Assembly (NCBI GenBank): GCA_017402895.1
Contig: JAFPLG010000050.1
Coordinates: 1-18,581 of the forward strand
DNA: 18,581 bases
Direction: 5' to 3'
Source: Paludibacteraceae bacterium
Lineage (GTDB): Bacteria; Bacteroidota; Bacteroidia; Bacteroidales; Paludibacteraceae
Both the position numbers and the translations under genes were made by a program. Below the pieces are notes generated by a model. It saw only the letters and a program-made list of their open reading frames with translations, was not told the DNA's origin and searched no databases. This document shows positions 1-9,004 of this stretch, piece by piece. Position 1 is the first letter of the stretch. Every line of letters starts with the position of its first letter.

Positions 1-100
1 AAGAGATAGGAAGGAGAAATGGAGAAGAGATAGGAAGGAGAAATGGAGAAGAAAAATAATAAGGAGAAATGGAAAAGAAAAATAATCAGGAGAAATTGGG
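1..100. repeat. Purine-rich tandem repeat, about four units of 24-26 bp
   Basis: Two identical 24-bp units (1-24 and 25-48) are followed by two diverged 26-bp units (49-74 and 75-100). All share the core AGGAGAAATGG or a close variant, and the strand is almost free of pyrimidines. The change from 24 to 26 bp breaks any reading frame, so this looks like non-coding spacer DNA and not the repetitive tail of an upstream protein. The array may continue to the left of the window. Similar but shorter purine-rich repeats sit in several other spacers of this window. Confidence 0.75.
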
Positions 101-237
101 AGGGGAAAACGGAGAGGGAAACAAGCATATATCTTCGATAGAATCGGATAGATTTTAGTGTTATAGGTACGCAAATTGCCCATTTTAGCACATTGAGAGA
201 ACCATCGCATAGACATAGAAAGCTACTGATTTTCTGC
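101..237. other. Non-coding stretch upstream of the mreB promoter
   Basis: This part of the 388-nt gene-free left end contains no supported ORF, no tRNA-like cloverleaf and no strong hairpin. Its first 20 nt continue the purine-rich character of the repeat before it, and a short direct repeat of GATAGA occurs near 137-153. I see nothing else that can be named. Confidence 0.5.
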
Positions 238-292
238 AAAAAAGTGCGCGCGCGCTTGCATATATAAAAAAAAAAGTTGTACCTTTGCACGC
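238..292 (+). promoter_or_regulatory. Bacteroidota promoter of the mre operon with GTGCGCGC upstream element
   Basis: A -33 box (TTG at 256-258) and a -7 box (TACCTTTG at 280-287) are separated by 21 nt, which fits the Bacteroidota primary sigma consensus TTG-N19-21-TAnnTTTG. Transcription should start near 293, giving a leader of about 95 nt before the mreB ATG. The region 238-271, an A-run, then GTGCGCGCGCGCTTGC, then TAT and another A-run, is nearly identical to the corresponding part of the gldJ promoter. The strict GC alternation immediately before the -33 box is unusual in an otherwise AT-rich promoter. Confidence 0.8.
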
Positions 293-340
293 TAAATTGG
301 TGAAATGTGCATATTAAACAAAATTATGCGACACTAGTAT

Positions 341-379
341 TGTATAAAAATATAAAGTTTGTGTAAAAATATAAAATTG
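341..379 (+). repeat. Imperfect direct repeat in the mreB leader
   Basis: Two copies of a roughly 20-nt AT-rich segment, 341-361 and 360-379, share the core TAAAAATATAAA and end in TTG. They lie in the 5' untranslated region just before the mreB start at 389. It may be a simple duplication that keeps the ribosome entry region unstructured; no regulatory role can be shown from sequence. Confidence 0.5.
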
Positions 380-388
380 AAGAATAAT

Positions 389-1405
389 ATGGGACTTTTT
401 TCTTTAACACAAGAAATTGCTATTGACTTGGGTACAGCCAACACCATTATCATGTGTGGTGACCAAGTAGTGATTGACGAGCCGTCGGTAGTAGCCATCA
501 ACACGGAGAACAAGATGGTGGCAGTTGGTCGTAAGGCTCAACAAATGATTGGTAAGGGTGGTTCGATGATTCGCACTATCCGCCCTTTGAAAGATGGTGT
601 GATTGCCGACTTCTATGCTTGCGAGATGATGATCCGCGGATTGATTCGCATGATTCCTAAGCAGAATCGTTGGTTTACTCCGAGTATCCGTATGGTCGTA
701 TGTATTCCTTCGGGTAGTACGGAAGTGGAGATTCGTGCGGTGCGCGACAGTTCGGAGCATGCCGGCGGACGTGACATTTATATGATTTACGAGCCGATGG
801 CCGCAGCTATCGGTATCGGTATTGACGTCGAAAGTCCGGAGGGATGTATGATTGTAGATATCGGTGGTGGTACGACCGAGATTGCCGTGATCTCGCTGGG
901 TGGTATCGTTAGCAACAAGTCGATCAAGACCGCCGGTGATGACCTAAACCAGGATATTATCGAGTATATGGGCCGTATGCACAATCTGCGTATTGATGAG
1001 CCGACAGCTGAGCGCATCAAGATCCAGGTAGGTTCGGCTCTCCCTGAACTAGAGGATGCTCCAGAGGATTTCATCGTAGTAGGCCCGAATAAGGTAACGG
1101 CTCTTCCGATGCAGGTTCCTGTTAGTTATCAGGAGATTGCACACTGTTTGGAGAAGAGTATTGTGAAGATTGAGCAAGCTATCCTGCAAGCGCTGGAGGC
1201 TACTCCTTCGGAGTTGTACGCCGACATCGTTCGTCGCGGTATTTATCTGGCTGGTGGTGGTGCATTGCTCCACGGACTGGCAAAACGTCTGACCGACAAG
1301 ATTACGATTCCGTTCCATGTAGCCGAAGATCCGCTGCACGCAGTGGCACGCGGTACGGGTGTTGCGCTTAAGAACGTCAACAACTTCGGATTCCTACTCC
1401 GCTAA
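389..1405 (+). CDS. mreB: Rod shape-determining protein MreB
   Basis: Actin-like ATPase that forms membrane-associated filaments and positions the lateral wall-synthesis machinery. The 338-residue product shows the actin-fold nucleotide motifs in order: phosphate-1 DLGTANT (residues 13-19), EPMAAAIG (about 135-142), phosphate-2 DIGGGTTE (about 157-164) and the late adenosine loop LAGGGALLHG near residue 290. The length matches the family. I chose the ATG at 389 because the protein then begins MGLFSLTQEIAIDLGT, as Bacteroidota MreB does; the in-frame TTG at 359 would add ten unrelated residues. It is the first gene of the elongasome operon and is followed 10 nt later by mreC. Its promoter lies at 256-287. 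Identification is firm. Confidence 0.97.
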   Translation: MGLFSLTQEIAIDLGTANTIIMCGDQVVIDEPSVVAINTENKMVAVGRKAQQMIGKGGSMIRTIRPLKDGVIADFYACEMMIRGLIRMIPKQNRWFTPSIRMVVCIPSGSTEVEIRAVRDSSEHAGGRDIYMIYEPMAAAIGIGIDVESPEGCMIVDIGGGTTEIAVISLGGIVSNKSIKTAGDDLNQDIIEYMGRMHNLRIDEPTAERIKIQVGSALPELEDAPEDFIVVGPNKVTALPMQVPVSYQEIAHCLEKSIVKIEQAILQALEATPSELYADIVRRGIYLAGGGALLHGLAKRLTDKITIPFHVAEDPLHAVARGTGVALKNVNNFGFLLR

Positions 1406-1415
1406 TTAGACGGCT

Positions 1416-2246
1416 ATGCAAAATCTGCTCAAATTCATACAAAAGCACAACAACTTCCTAGTATTCATACTATTGGAAGTTGTTGCTCTTTTGCTGATTG
1501 TGCAGAATACGGCCTATCCAAAGAGCACGTTGTTATCAACGTGCAATAGTTTTGTGGCATGGCATTATGAGGTAGAGAACACCATTGTCAGTTACTTCCG
1601 ACTCAAGGAAGACAATGAGCAGTTACAGCAAGAGAATGCTATGCTGCGCAACCAGCTGGTACTGTATGCCAACGAGCGAGAGCGACTGAAAGAGCAAGTG
1701 ACCTATCGCTATGCGAATCTGCAGCACCATTTCATTCCGGCCAAGGTGATTCAGATGCAAACAGGCGGGGTAAAAAACTACATAACTATCAACAAGGGAG
1801 CCCGTGATGGAATAGCAGAAGGGATGGGTGTCTTGGGTCCGATTGGTGTGGTTGGTGTAGTCAGCACGGTTGGACAGCAGTTCTCTGTAGTCATTCCTGT
1901 GACATCAAATACAGGTTTTGGTGTGAGTTGCCGCATGCAAAAAAACAACAAGATCGGTACACTCCGCTGGGATAACAAAGATGATAGTCATGCTATTTTG
2001 ATTGATATCGAATCGCATGTTGATGTCCAACCCGGTGACATTATTCTCACCAGCGGACTGAGCGAGACCTTCCCGGAGAATATCCCGGTAGGCGTGGTAG
2101 AAGATGCTGTGGTTAAGGATGGCGAAGCCACCTGGACCATACGCGTCAAGCTTTACACAGACTTCAGTAAACTGAGTTATGTTCAAGTGATTGATAACGA
2201 TATAGTAAGCAAAGAATTAGAGCAGTTGCGAAGTGAAATGGATTAA
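1416..2246 (+). CDS. mreC: Rod shape-determining protein MreC
   Basis: Bitopic membrane scaffold that links MreB to PBP2 and RodA on the periplasmic side. The 276-residue protein has a short cytoplasmic N-terminus, one membrane segment (about 13-31) and a coiled coil rich in E, Q, L and N (about 62-97, EDNEQLQQENAMLRNQL). These are followed by the two-lobed beta domain, with MreC-typical stretches such as NYITINKGARDGI, GVLGPIGVVGVV and GDIILTSGLSETFPENIPVG. Domain order and length fit the family. The gene sits between mreB and mreD, and its last 14 nt overlap the start of mreD, which implies translational coupling. Confidence 0.95.
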   Translation: MQNLLKFIQKHNNFLVFILLEVVALLLIVQNTAYPKSTLLSTCNSFVAWHYEVENTIVSYFRLKEDNEQLQQENAMLRNQLVLYANERERLKEQVTYRYANLQHHFIPAKVIQMQTGGVKNYITINKGARDGIAEGMGVLGPIGVVGVVSTVGQQFSVVIPVTSNTGFGVSCRMQKNNKIGTLRWDNKDDSHAILIDIESHVDVQPGDIILTSGLSETFPENIPVGVVEDAVVKDGEATWTIRVKLYTDFSKLSYVQVIDNDIVSKELEQLRSEMD

Positions 2247-2724
2247 ACAACTCATACGATTTATCATTGTCCTGCTTCTCCAGGTACTACTGATCAACAA
2301 TCTGCAAATCAGCGGATTGTGTCACCCGTATCTATACGTAGTCTGCCTACTGATGATGCCTATCACCTTGCCGCGATGGGTAGACCTGCTCATTGGCGCG
2401 CTGGTCGGACTGGTGATTGACGCCTTCTGCAATAGCGCAGGCGTACACATGGCTGCTTGCACGCTAATTATGCTGATTCGTCCGTACCAAATAGAGCGTA
2501 TGGTAGTGGAGAGCGAACGACTGACCGATGAAATCGGTTTCTCTTCCATCGGTCCGTCCTCGTTCAGCATCTATGCGGCATTGCTTATTGTCATCCATCA
2601 TGCCATGGTTTTCTTCCTAACGAATTGGTTCCATTCCTTCCTATTCACACTCCTACAAATAGCAATTAGTTCTATCGTTACATACGGACTGGTTATCGGT
2701 TATGAATTTATCCGAAAGAAATGA
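2233..2724 (+). CDS. mreD: Rod shape-determining protein MreD
   Basis: Small integral membrane protein of the elongasome, thought to assist the MreC-PBP2 interaction. The 163-residue product is strongly hydrophobic with about five predicted membrane spans (roughly residues 7-25, 30-48, 50-70, 107-128 and 135-158). Family sequence conservation is low, so the call rests on size, topology, the phrase LIGALVGLVIDAFCNSAGVHMAACTL (quoted only in outline: a glycine-rich span ending in a conserved D-F), and position between mreC and mrdA. It overlaps mreC by 14 nt and mrdA by 4 nt (ATGA), so all three are likely translationally coupled. Confidence 0.9.
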   Translation: MKWIKQLIRFIIVLLLQVLLINNLQISGLCHPYLYVVCLLMMPITLPRWVDLLIGALVGLVIDAFCNSAGVHMAACTLIMLIRPYQIERMVVESERLTDEIGFSSIGPSSFSIYAALLIVIHHAMVFFLTNWFHSFLFTLLQIAISSIVTYGLVIGYEFIRKK

Positions 2725-4565
2725 TCAACGATAACTTATATAGGCGGCAATATGTCATTAGCGGGATGGCTGTTTTTGTGGTCATCGCATACTTGGCGTT
2801 GCTTTTCAATCTGCAAGTTATTGACCAGTCAACCAACGATCAAGCCGAAGGCAACGCTATCATCAAGCAGACAATCTATCCTGCCCGAGGACTCATCTAC
2901 GATCGCAACGACTCGCTGCTGGTGTACAATCAGCCTATCTACGAGGTCATGATGACTATGAACGAGATGCCTGAGGATTTTGACACGCTCACGTTCTGCA
3001 GGTTGCTTCGTATCGACAAGCAGATGTTCGACCAACGAATACTGGACCTACAAGACCGGCGCAAGAATCCCGGTTGGTCCACCTACACCCAGCAAGTCTT
3101 CATGAGTCAACTCAAGAAAGAAGATATCGCGTTGCTTCAGGAGGAGTTGTATAAGTTTCGTGGCATTGAGATACGCAACCGAACGATCCGCAACTACAAC
3201 TGCCACGAAGCGGCCCATATACTGGGTAGCGTAGGCGAAGTCAATTGGGATGACATTAATGCGGACAACTACTATAAGATGGGTGATTACTCCGGTCGTG
3301 ATGGTATTGAACGCACCTATGAGACGGAATTGCGCGGAGTGAAGGGTGTGCGCAAGCTATTGCGCGACTCCAAAGGTCGCATTAAGGGTCGCTATAAGAA
3401 CGGAGAGGACGACGAACCTGCTCAAGCCGGCAAGGACATGCAACTGACTATCGACATCCGCCTGCAGCAGATAGCCGAGAAACTATTGCGCGGAAAAATC
3501 GGCAGTATCGTAGCTATCGAACCCAGCACAGGTGAGGTGTTGGCGCTCGCTTCTTCGCCCACGTGGGATCCACAACTGATGGCTGGTAAGGAACGTTCAA
3601 AGAACTACATCAAACTGCTGAACGACAAGAACCGTCCGCTGTTCAACCGTGCTACGCAGGCCACGTATCCTCCTGGATCAACCTTTAAAACGGTGCAGGC
3701 ACTTGTTTGTTTGGACGACCATGTCATCACGCCACATACCCCCTACGTTTGTAACGGCCGCAACAGTACGACTATCAAGTGCACCCACTCGCACGGCAGC
3801 CCTGTAACGCTTCTGAGTGGTATAGAGCAGAGTTGTAACCCCTATTTCTGGAATGCCTTCCGCGACTATCTGCAGAAAGGCAACAACGGTAGTAAGAATA
3901 GCAAGAAACTGCACGAACGCTATATCCAATGGCGTGAGTCGGTGATGCGGTTTGGTCTGGGCAGTCGATTCGAGGACACCGACATCTATCCGCAGAAAGG
4001 CGGCAATATACCTTCCGAAGAATACTACAACCGTCGATACGGCGAGAAGGGATGGATCGCACTAACGATCCGTTCGCTAAGTATCGGTCAGGGGGAAATA
4101 CTCGTCACTCCGCTACAATTAGCCAACCAGACGGCCACGATAGCCAATGGCGGTTACTATATCACCCCCCACCTGAACCGCAACGATTCAATGAAATTGC
4201 ACGTGCACCAGACAGGCATCGACCGTCACTATTTTGACCTAGTGCGCGAGGGTATGGGACGTGTGATGACAGCCGGTACAGGACGCCACTATTCGATCGC
4301 AGACGTAGCTATCTGTGGTAAGACCGGTACGGCTCAGAACAGCCACGGCAAGGATCACTCTATCTTCATCGGCTTTGCACCAAAAGACGATCCTAAGATA
4401 GCCATCGCTGTAATTGTAGAGAATGCCGGCTACGGTTCTACATGGGCTGTGCCTATCGCCACCCTTGTCATGGAGTATTACCTGAAGGGGGAGATCGAAC
4501 ACACCGATTTGTTTGAGCGTATGTCTAATTCCAACACCACGCAACTGAATGCAAAGAAGGAATAG
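2721..4565 (+). CDS. mrdA: Penicillin-binding protein 2, elongation transpeptidase
   Basis: Class B penicillin-binding protein that cross-links new peptidoglycan during lateral elongation. The 614-residue protein has an N-terminal membrane anchor (about 12-30), a dimerisation/pedestal domain starting near YPARGLIYDRN, and a C-terminal transpeptidase domain. Catalytic motifs are complete: SxxK as PPGSTFK with the nucleophile at S320, SxN as SCN at S371, and KTGTAQ at K534. The typical GQGEILVTPLQLA stretch lies between the last two. It starts on the ATGA overlapping the mreD stop and overlaps rodA by 17 nt. RodA is its glycosyltransferase partner. Length is usual for the family and no residue is missing. 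Confidence 0.96.
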   Translation: MINDNLYRRQYVISGMAVFVVIAYLALLFNLQVIDQSTNDQAEGNAIIKQTIYPARGLIYDRNDSLLVYNQPIYEVMMTMNEMPEDFDTLTFCRLLRIDKQMFDQRILDLQDRRKNPGWSTYTQQVFMSQLKKEDIALLQEELYKFRGIEIRNRTIRNYNCHEAAHILGSVGEVNWDDINADNYYKMGDYSGRDGIERTYETELRGVKGVRKLLRDSKGRIKGRYKNGEDDEPAQAGKDMQLTIDIRLQQIAEKLLRGKIGSIVAIEPSTGEVLALASSPTWDPQLMAGKERSKNYIKLLNDKNRPLFNRATQATYPPGSTFKTVQALVCLDDHVITPHTPYVCNGRNSTTIKCTHSHGSPVTLLSGIEQSCNPYFWNAFRDYLQKGNNGSKNSKKLHERYIQWRESVMRFGLGSRFEDTDIYPQKGGNIPSEEYYNRRYGEKGWIALTIRSLSIGQGEILVTPLQLANQTATIANGGYYITPHLNRNDSMKLHVHQTGIDRHYFDLVREGMGRVMTAGTGRHYSIADVAICGKTGTAQNSHGKDHSIFIGFAPKDDPKIAIAVIVENAGYGSTWAVPIATLVMEYYLKGEIEHTDLFERMSNSNTTQLNAKKE

Positions 4566-6012
4566 CTATATACATAATATCGACTGGTGGACTATCATTC
4601 TCTATCTCGGTCTGTGCGCGTTCGGCTGGATGAATATATCCGGTGCGAGTTATTCGTACGACCAGACCTCGTTCTTCGACTTTGGGTCGGTAGCCGGCAA
4701 GCAACTGATATGGTTGGGCGGTGCTTTCCTACTTGGAGGACTGATTCTGCTCATCGACCATAAGATCTACGATACCGTGGCTTATTTCTTGTTTGCCGCA
4801 ATGATTCTCGTGCTGGTGGTCACGCGTTTTTTGTCTCCACCGGGTGGTATCAAGGGTTCGTATAGTTGGATCGCCTTCGGCACGTTTCGACTCCAGCCGG
4901 CCGAATTTGCCAAACTGACTACCGCCCTTGCTGTAGCTAAGTTTATGGGACAATACGACTACCACCTCCGTTCCTGGCGAGACCTATTCGTTCCGTTCCT
5001 TCTGATCGGTATTCCGGCACTCATCATTATGATATGGGAGCATGAAACGGGTTCTGCATTGGTCTTTGCCTGCTTCCTTCTGGTGTTCTACCGCCAAGGT
5101 ATGAGCGGCTATGTGCTGCTTTGTTGCATTGCCGCTATCGCTTTGTTTATTATCGCTATTCGTTTCGGCACCATGCCGCTACCTATCGGCACGGGTTCGG
5201 TAGGTATGCTCGTCTGCATGATCCTGCTCACAGCTACCGGCGTCTTCTTCCAGTTGCAGGAGAACAAATACCGGATGGAGAAATGGATCCTCTTGGGTGC
5301 TATAGCGCTGGTCTACAGCGTAGGGTTGCTGGTGAATATATGGATTCCTATCAACTTCAACTGGGTCAGCATCGCCGTCGTGGTACTACTCGGTATCTAC
5401 TTCGTCGTGGCTAACCTCTACAAGCGCAACCCGGCACTTATCATGGTGGGTATTTTTATGCTGCTGAGCGTCATATATACCAACGGATGTGACTACGCCT
5501 TCAACCATATCCTCCAGCCCCACCAGCGTAGCCGTATCGAACTTATTCTGGGTATGAAGGAAGACCCCCACGGTGTGGGTTATAACGTCAACCAAGCCCG
5601 CATTGCTATCGGTTCGGGACGTCTATTCGGCAAGGGTTTCCACCAGGGCACACAGACCCAGATGAAATTCGTGCCTGAACAAGCTACCGACTTTATCTTC
5701 AGCACTGTAGGAGAAGAGTGGGGATTTATAGGAACAGCCGGGGTGCTGATTGTCTATCTCATCTTTATCCTGCGCCTGATTCACATCGCAGAACGGCAGA
5801 AAGACAACTTCTCGCGCATCTTCAGCTACTCGGTAGCATCTATATTCTTATTCCATCTGACTATCAATATCGGTATGGTCTTGGGCGTACTGCCCGTGAT
5901 TGGTATCCCCTTGCCTTTCTTCTCCTACGGAGGTAGTTCGCTCTGGGGATTCACCATGCTGCTATTCATTATGCTACGATTAGATGCAGCGGGAGCTGAA
6001 CAAATGAGATAA
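4549..6012 (+). CDS. rodA: Peptidoglycan glycosyltransferase RodA (SEDS family)
   Basis: Polytopic SEDS polymerase that extends glycan strands from lipid II and works with PBP2. The 487-residue protein carries SEDS hallmarks: SYSWIAFGTFRLQPAEFAKL (about 103-122), and FVPEQATDFIFS followed by GEEWGF, in which the key aspartate is D381. The C-terminal PLPFFSYGGSSL motif is also present. It is more than 100 residues longer than E. coli RodA. The extra material lies in the middle (about 205-305), is hydrophobic and looks like several additional membrane spans; this is probably a lineage trait. It overlaps mrdA by 17 nt and is followed 6 nt later by yraN. Confidence 0.95.
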   Translation: MQRRNSYIHNIDWWTIILYLGLCAFGWMNISGASYSYDQTSFFDFGSVAGKQLIWLGGAFLLGGLILLIDHKIYDTVAYFLFAAMILVLVVTRFLSPPGGIKGSYSWIAFGTFRLQPAEFAKLTTALAVAKFMGQYDYHLRSWRDLFVPFLLIGIPALIIMIWEHETGSALVFACFLLVFYRQGMSGYVLLCCIAAIALFIIAIRFGTMPLPIGTGSVGMLVCMILLTATGVFFQLQENKYRMEKWILLGAIALVYSVGLLVNIWIPINFNWVSIAVVVLLGIYFVVANLYKRNPALIMVGIFMLLSVIYTNGCDYAFNHILQPHQRSRIELILGMKEDPHGVGYNVNQARIAIGSGRLFGKGFHQGTQTQMKFVPEQATDFIFSTVGEEWGFIGTAGVLIVYLIFILRLIHIAERQKDNFSRIFSYSVASIFLFHLTINIGMVLGVLPVIGIPLPFFSYGGSSLWGFTMLLFIMLRLDAAGAEQMR

Positions 6013-6018
6013 TAAGCG

Positions 6019-6459
6019 ATGTTTGTCACCAATCCCATAGGTATAGTCGGAGAAGATACAGCCGCCGACTTGTTGCGCAAACAGGGTTTCAAGATATTGG
6101 AACGCAACTGGCGACTCGGCCATTTTGAGGTGGATATCATCGCAAAAGATAACCATACTATCGTCTTTGCCGAAGTAAAGGCACGTACTACCACCTTCGG
6201 CGATATAAGTCCGGAGGAATACGTTGACGAGGGGAAAAAACGGCGCATGACCGTAGCAGCCAACGCCTACGTCCGGTTGCATCGTATCGACGATTTGCAA
6301 CCTCGGTTTGATATCATTGGCGTCGTGGTAAATCCCGCCACGCACGAAGTAGTGGAACGCCACCACCTGCCGGGGGTATTTTCGCCACGAACTCGTACGA
6401 TCACAAGCAGCGCACACCTGCCCTCTTGGCGATGGAAAATGAAGAAAAAGAACCTATAA
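6019..6459 (+). CDS. yraN: YraN / UPF0102 family nuclease-fold protein
   Basis: Small protein of the UPF0102 family, which has an endonuclease-like (PD-(D/E)XK) fold but no settled function. In the 146-residue product the family signature is clear: GEDTAADLLRKQGFKILERN (about 11-30), then FEVDIIAKD and FAEVKART. Together these supply the D and the E-x-K typical of the nuclease core. The family's usual GE(I/V)D is here HFEVD, so the glycine is replaced. The C-terminal tail after about residue 120 is basic and likely disordered. It is embedded between rodA (6-nt gap) and mnmG (10-nt gap) and is probably co-transcribed with both. Confidence 0.88.
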   Translation: MFVTNPIGIVGEDTAADLLRKQGFKILERNWRLGHFEVDIIAKDNHTIVFAEVKARTTTFGDISPEEYVDEGKKRRMTVAANAYVRLHRIDDLQPRFDIIGVVVNPATHEVVERHHLPGVFSPRTRTITSSAHLPSWRWKMKKKNL

Positions 6460-6469
6460 AACAGCATAC

Positions 6470-8338
<1,869 letters not shown>

Positions 8339-8371
8339 AAAAACAAAATATTTTTTAAAAAAACACTCATT

Positions 8372-8391
8372 TTTGTTTACAAGTAAACAAA
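8372..8391. promoter_or_regulatory. 20-bp palindrome, possible operator or protein-binding site
   Basis: Two perfect 9-bp arms, TTTGTTTAC (8372-8380) and GTAAACAAA (8383-8391), flank a 2-nt AA centre. A 2-nt loop cannot form an RNA hairpin, there is no GC-rich stem and no terminal T-run, so a terminator is unlikely. A dyad of this kind suits a dimeric DNA-binding protein. It stands 8 nt left of the parS site and about 60 nt upstream of apt. The binding protein is unknown. Confidence 0.5.
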
Positions 8392-8399
8392 CTTGCGAA

Positions 8400-8415
8400 T
8401 GTTTCACGTGGAACA
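8400..8415. other. Chromosomal parS site (ParB-binding centromere-like element)
   Basis: The sequence TGTTTCACGTGGAACA matches the bacterial parS consensus TGTTnCACGTGnAACA at all 14 fixed positions. ParB/Spo0J dimers load here as CTP-dependent clamps and, with ParA and SMC, help segregate the chromosome; such sites usually cluster near the replication origin. It is in the intergenic gap after mnmG, which is where a site would not disturb coding sequence. No parA or parB gene lies in the window, so a genome-encoded ParB is inferred. Confidence 0.85.
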
Positions 8416-8451
8416 ATGTAAGAAAATCGTAAAATCAAAATTAAAATATAT

Positions 8452-8991
8452 ATGAATGCAGAAGAAGTAAAAAACGCTATTCGCAACGTGCCGGATTTTC
8501 CGATACCGGGCATTCAGTTCAAGGACATCACAACGGCGCTGGCCAAGCCGGAATGCCTCATGTGGATGCGCGATGAAATTGTCCGCAGATACAAGGATGC
8601 TGGAATCACCAAGGTTGTAGGTATCGAGTCGCGAGGATTTATTCTAGCGCCAGCTGTAGCTATCGAGATAGGCGCAGGCTTTGTACCCATCCGCAAGCAC
8701 AACAAGTTGCCAGCAGAGACTGTTTCTGTTACTTATGCCAAGGAATATGGCGATGATACGATCCAGATTCACAAAGACGCTCTTTCGAAGAATGACATCG
8801 TGCTGATTCATGATGACATCTTGGCTACCGGCGGATCAATGGAGGCGGCTATCAATCTAGTGAAGAAACTGAGCGTAAAAAAGATATACGTCAATTGTAT
8901 CATTGAGTTAGAAGGATTGCACGGCCGAGAGTATCTGGATGGTAAAGCAGACAACGTAGACTGCCTGTTCGGGATAGAGGTGAACGAATAA
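8452..8991 (+). CDS. apt: Adenine phosphoribosyltransferase
   Basis: Cytoplasmic purine salvage enzyme: adenine + PRPP to AMP + pyrophosphate. The 179-residue protein has the APRT N-terminal signature DFPIPGIQFKDIT (15-27), GIESRGFILAPAVA in the middle, and the PRPP-binding loop VLIHDDILATGGSMEAA. In that loop the usual V-D-D is H-D-D, but both acidic residues are kept. Length fits the family. The ATG at 8452 follows an A-rich leader with no Shine-Dalgarno. No convincing promoter is visible in the gap upstream. uvrC begins 13 nt after its stop. Confidence 0.95.
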   Translation: MNAEEVKNAIRNVPDFPIPGIQFKDITTALAKPECLMWMRDEIVRRYKDAGITKVVGIESRGFILAPAVAIEIGAGFVPIRKHNKLPAETVSVTYAKEYGDDTIQIHKDALSKNDIVLIHDDILATGGSMEAAINLVKKLSVKKIYVNCIIELEGLHGREYLDGKADNVDCLFGIEVNE

Positions 8992-9004
8992 AGGCTGAAA
9001 GCGA

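Noticed and set aside
2..85. C-terminal end of an upstream protein gene
   Set aside because: One frame is open to a TAA at 83-85, but the unit length changes from 24 to 26 bp and the composition is purine-only, so coding is not supported.
1..100. CRISPR array
   Set aside because: Units are contiguous with no unique spacers, and no cas genes are present.
351..379. Second promoter immediately before mreB
   Set aside because: TAAAGTTTG and TAAAATTG each deviate from TAnnTTTG and no -33 box is at the right distance.
359..388. TTG start for mreB
   Set aside because: It would add ten residues not found in the family; the ATG at 389 gives the usual MGLFS start.
4198..4213. CACGTG in mrdA (also near 3560, 6954 and 16292) as further parS sites
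   Set aside because: Only the central hexamer matches; the flanking TGTT and AACA are missing.
8339..8370. Intrinsic terminator after mnmG
   Set aside because: The stretch is A/T runs with no GC-containing stem.
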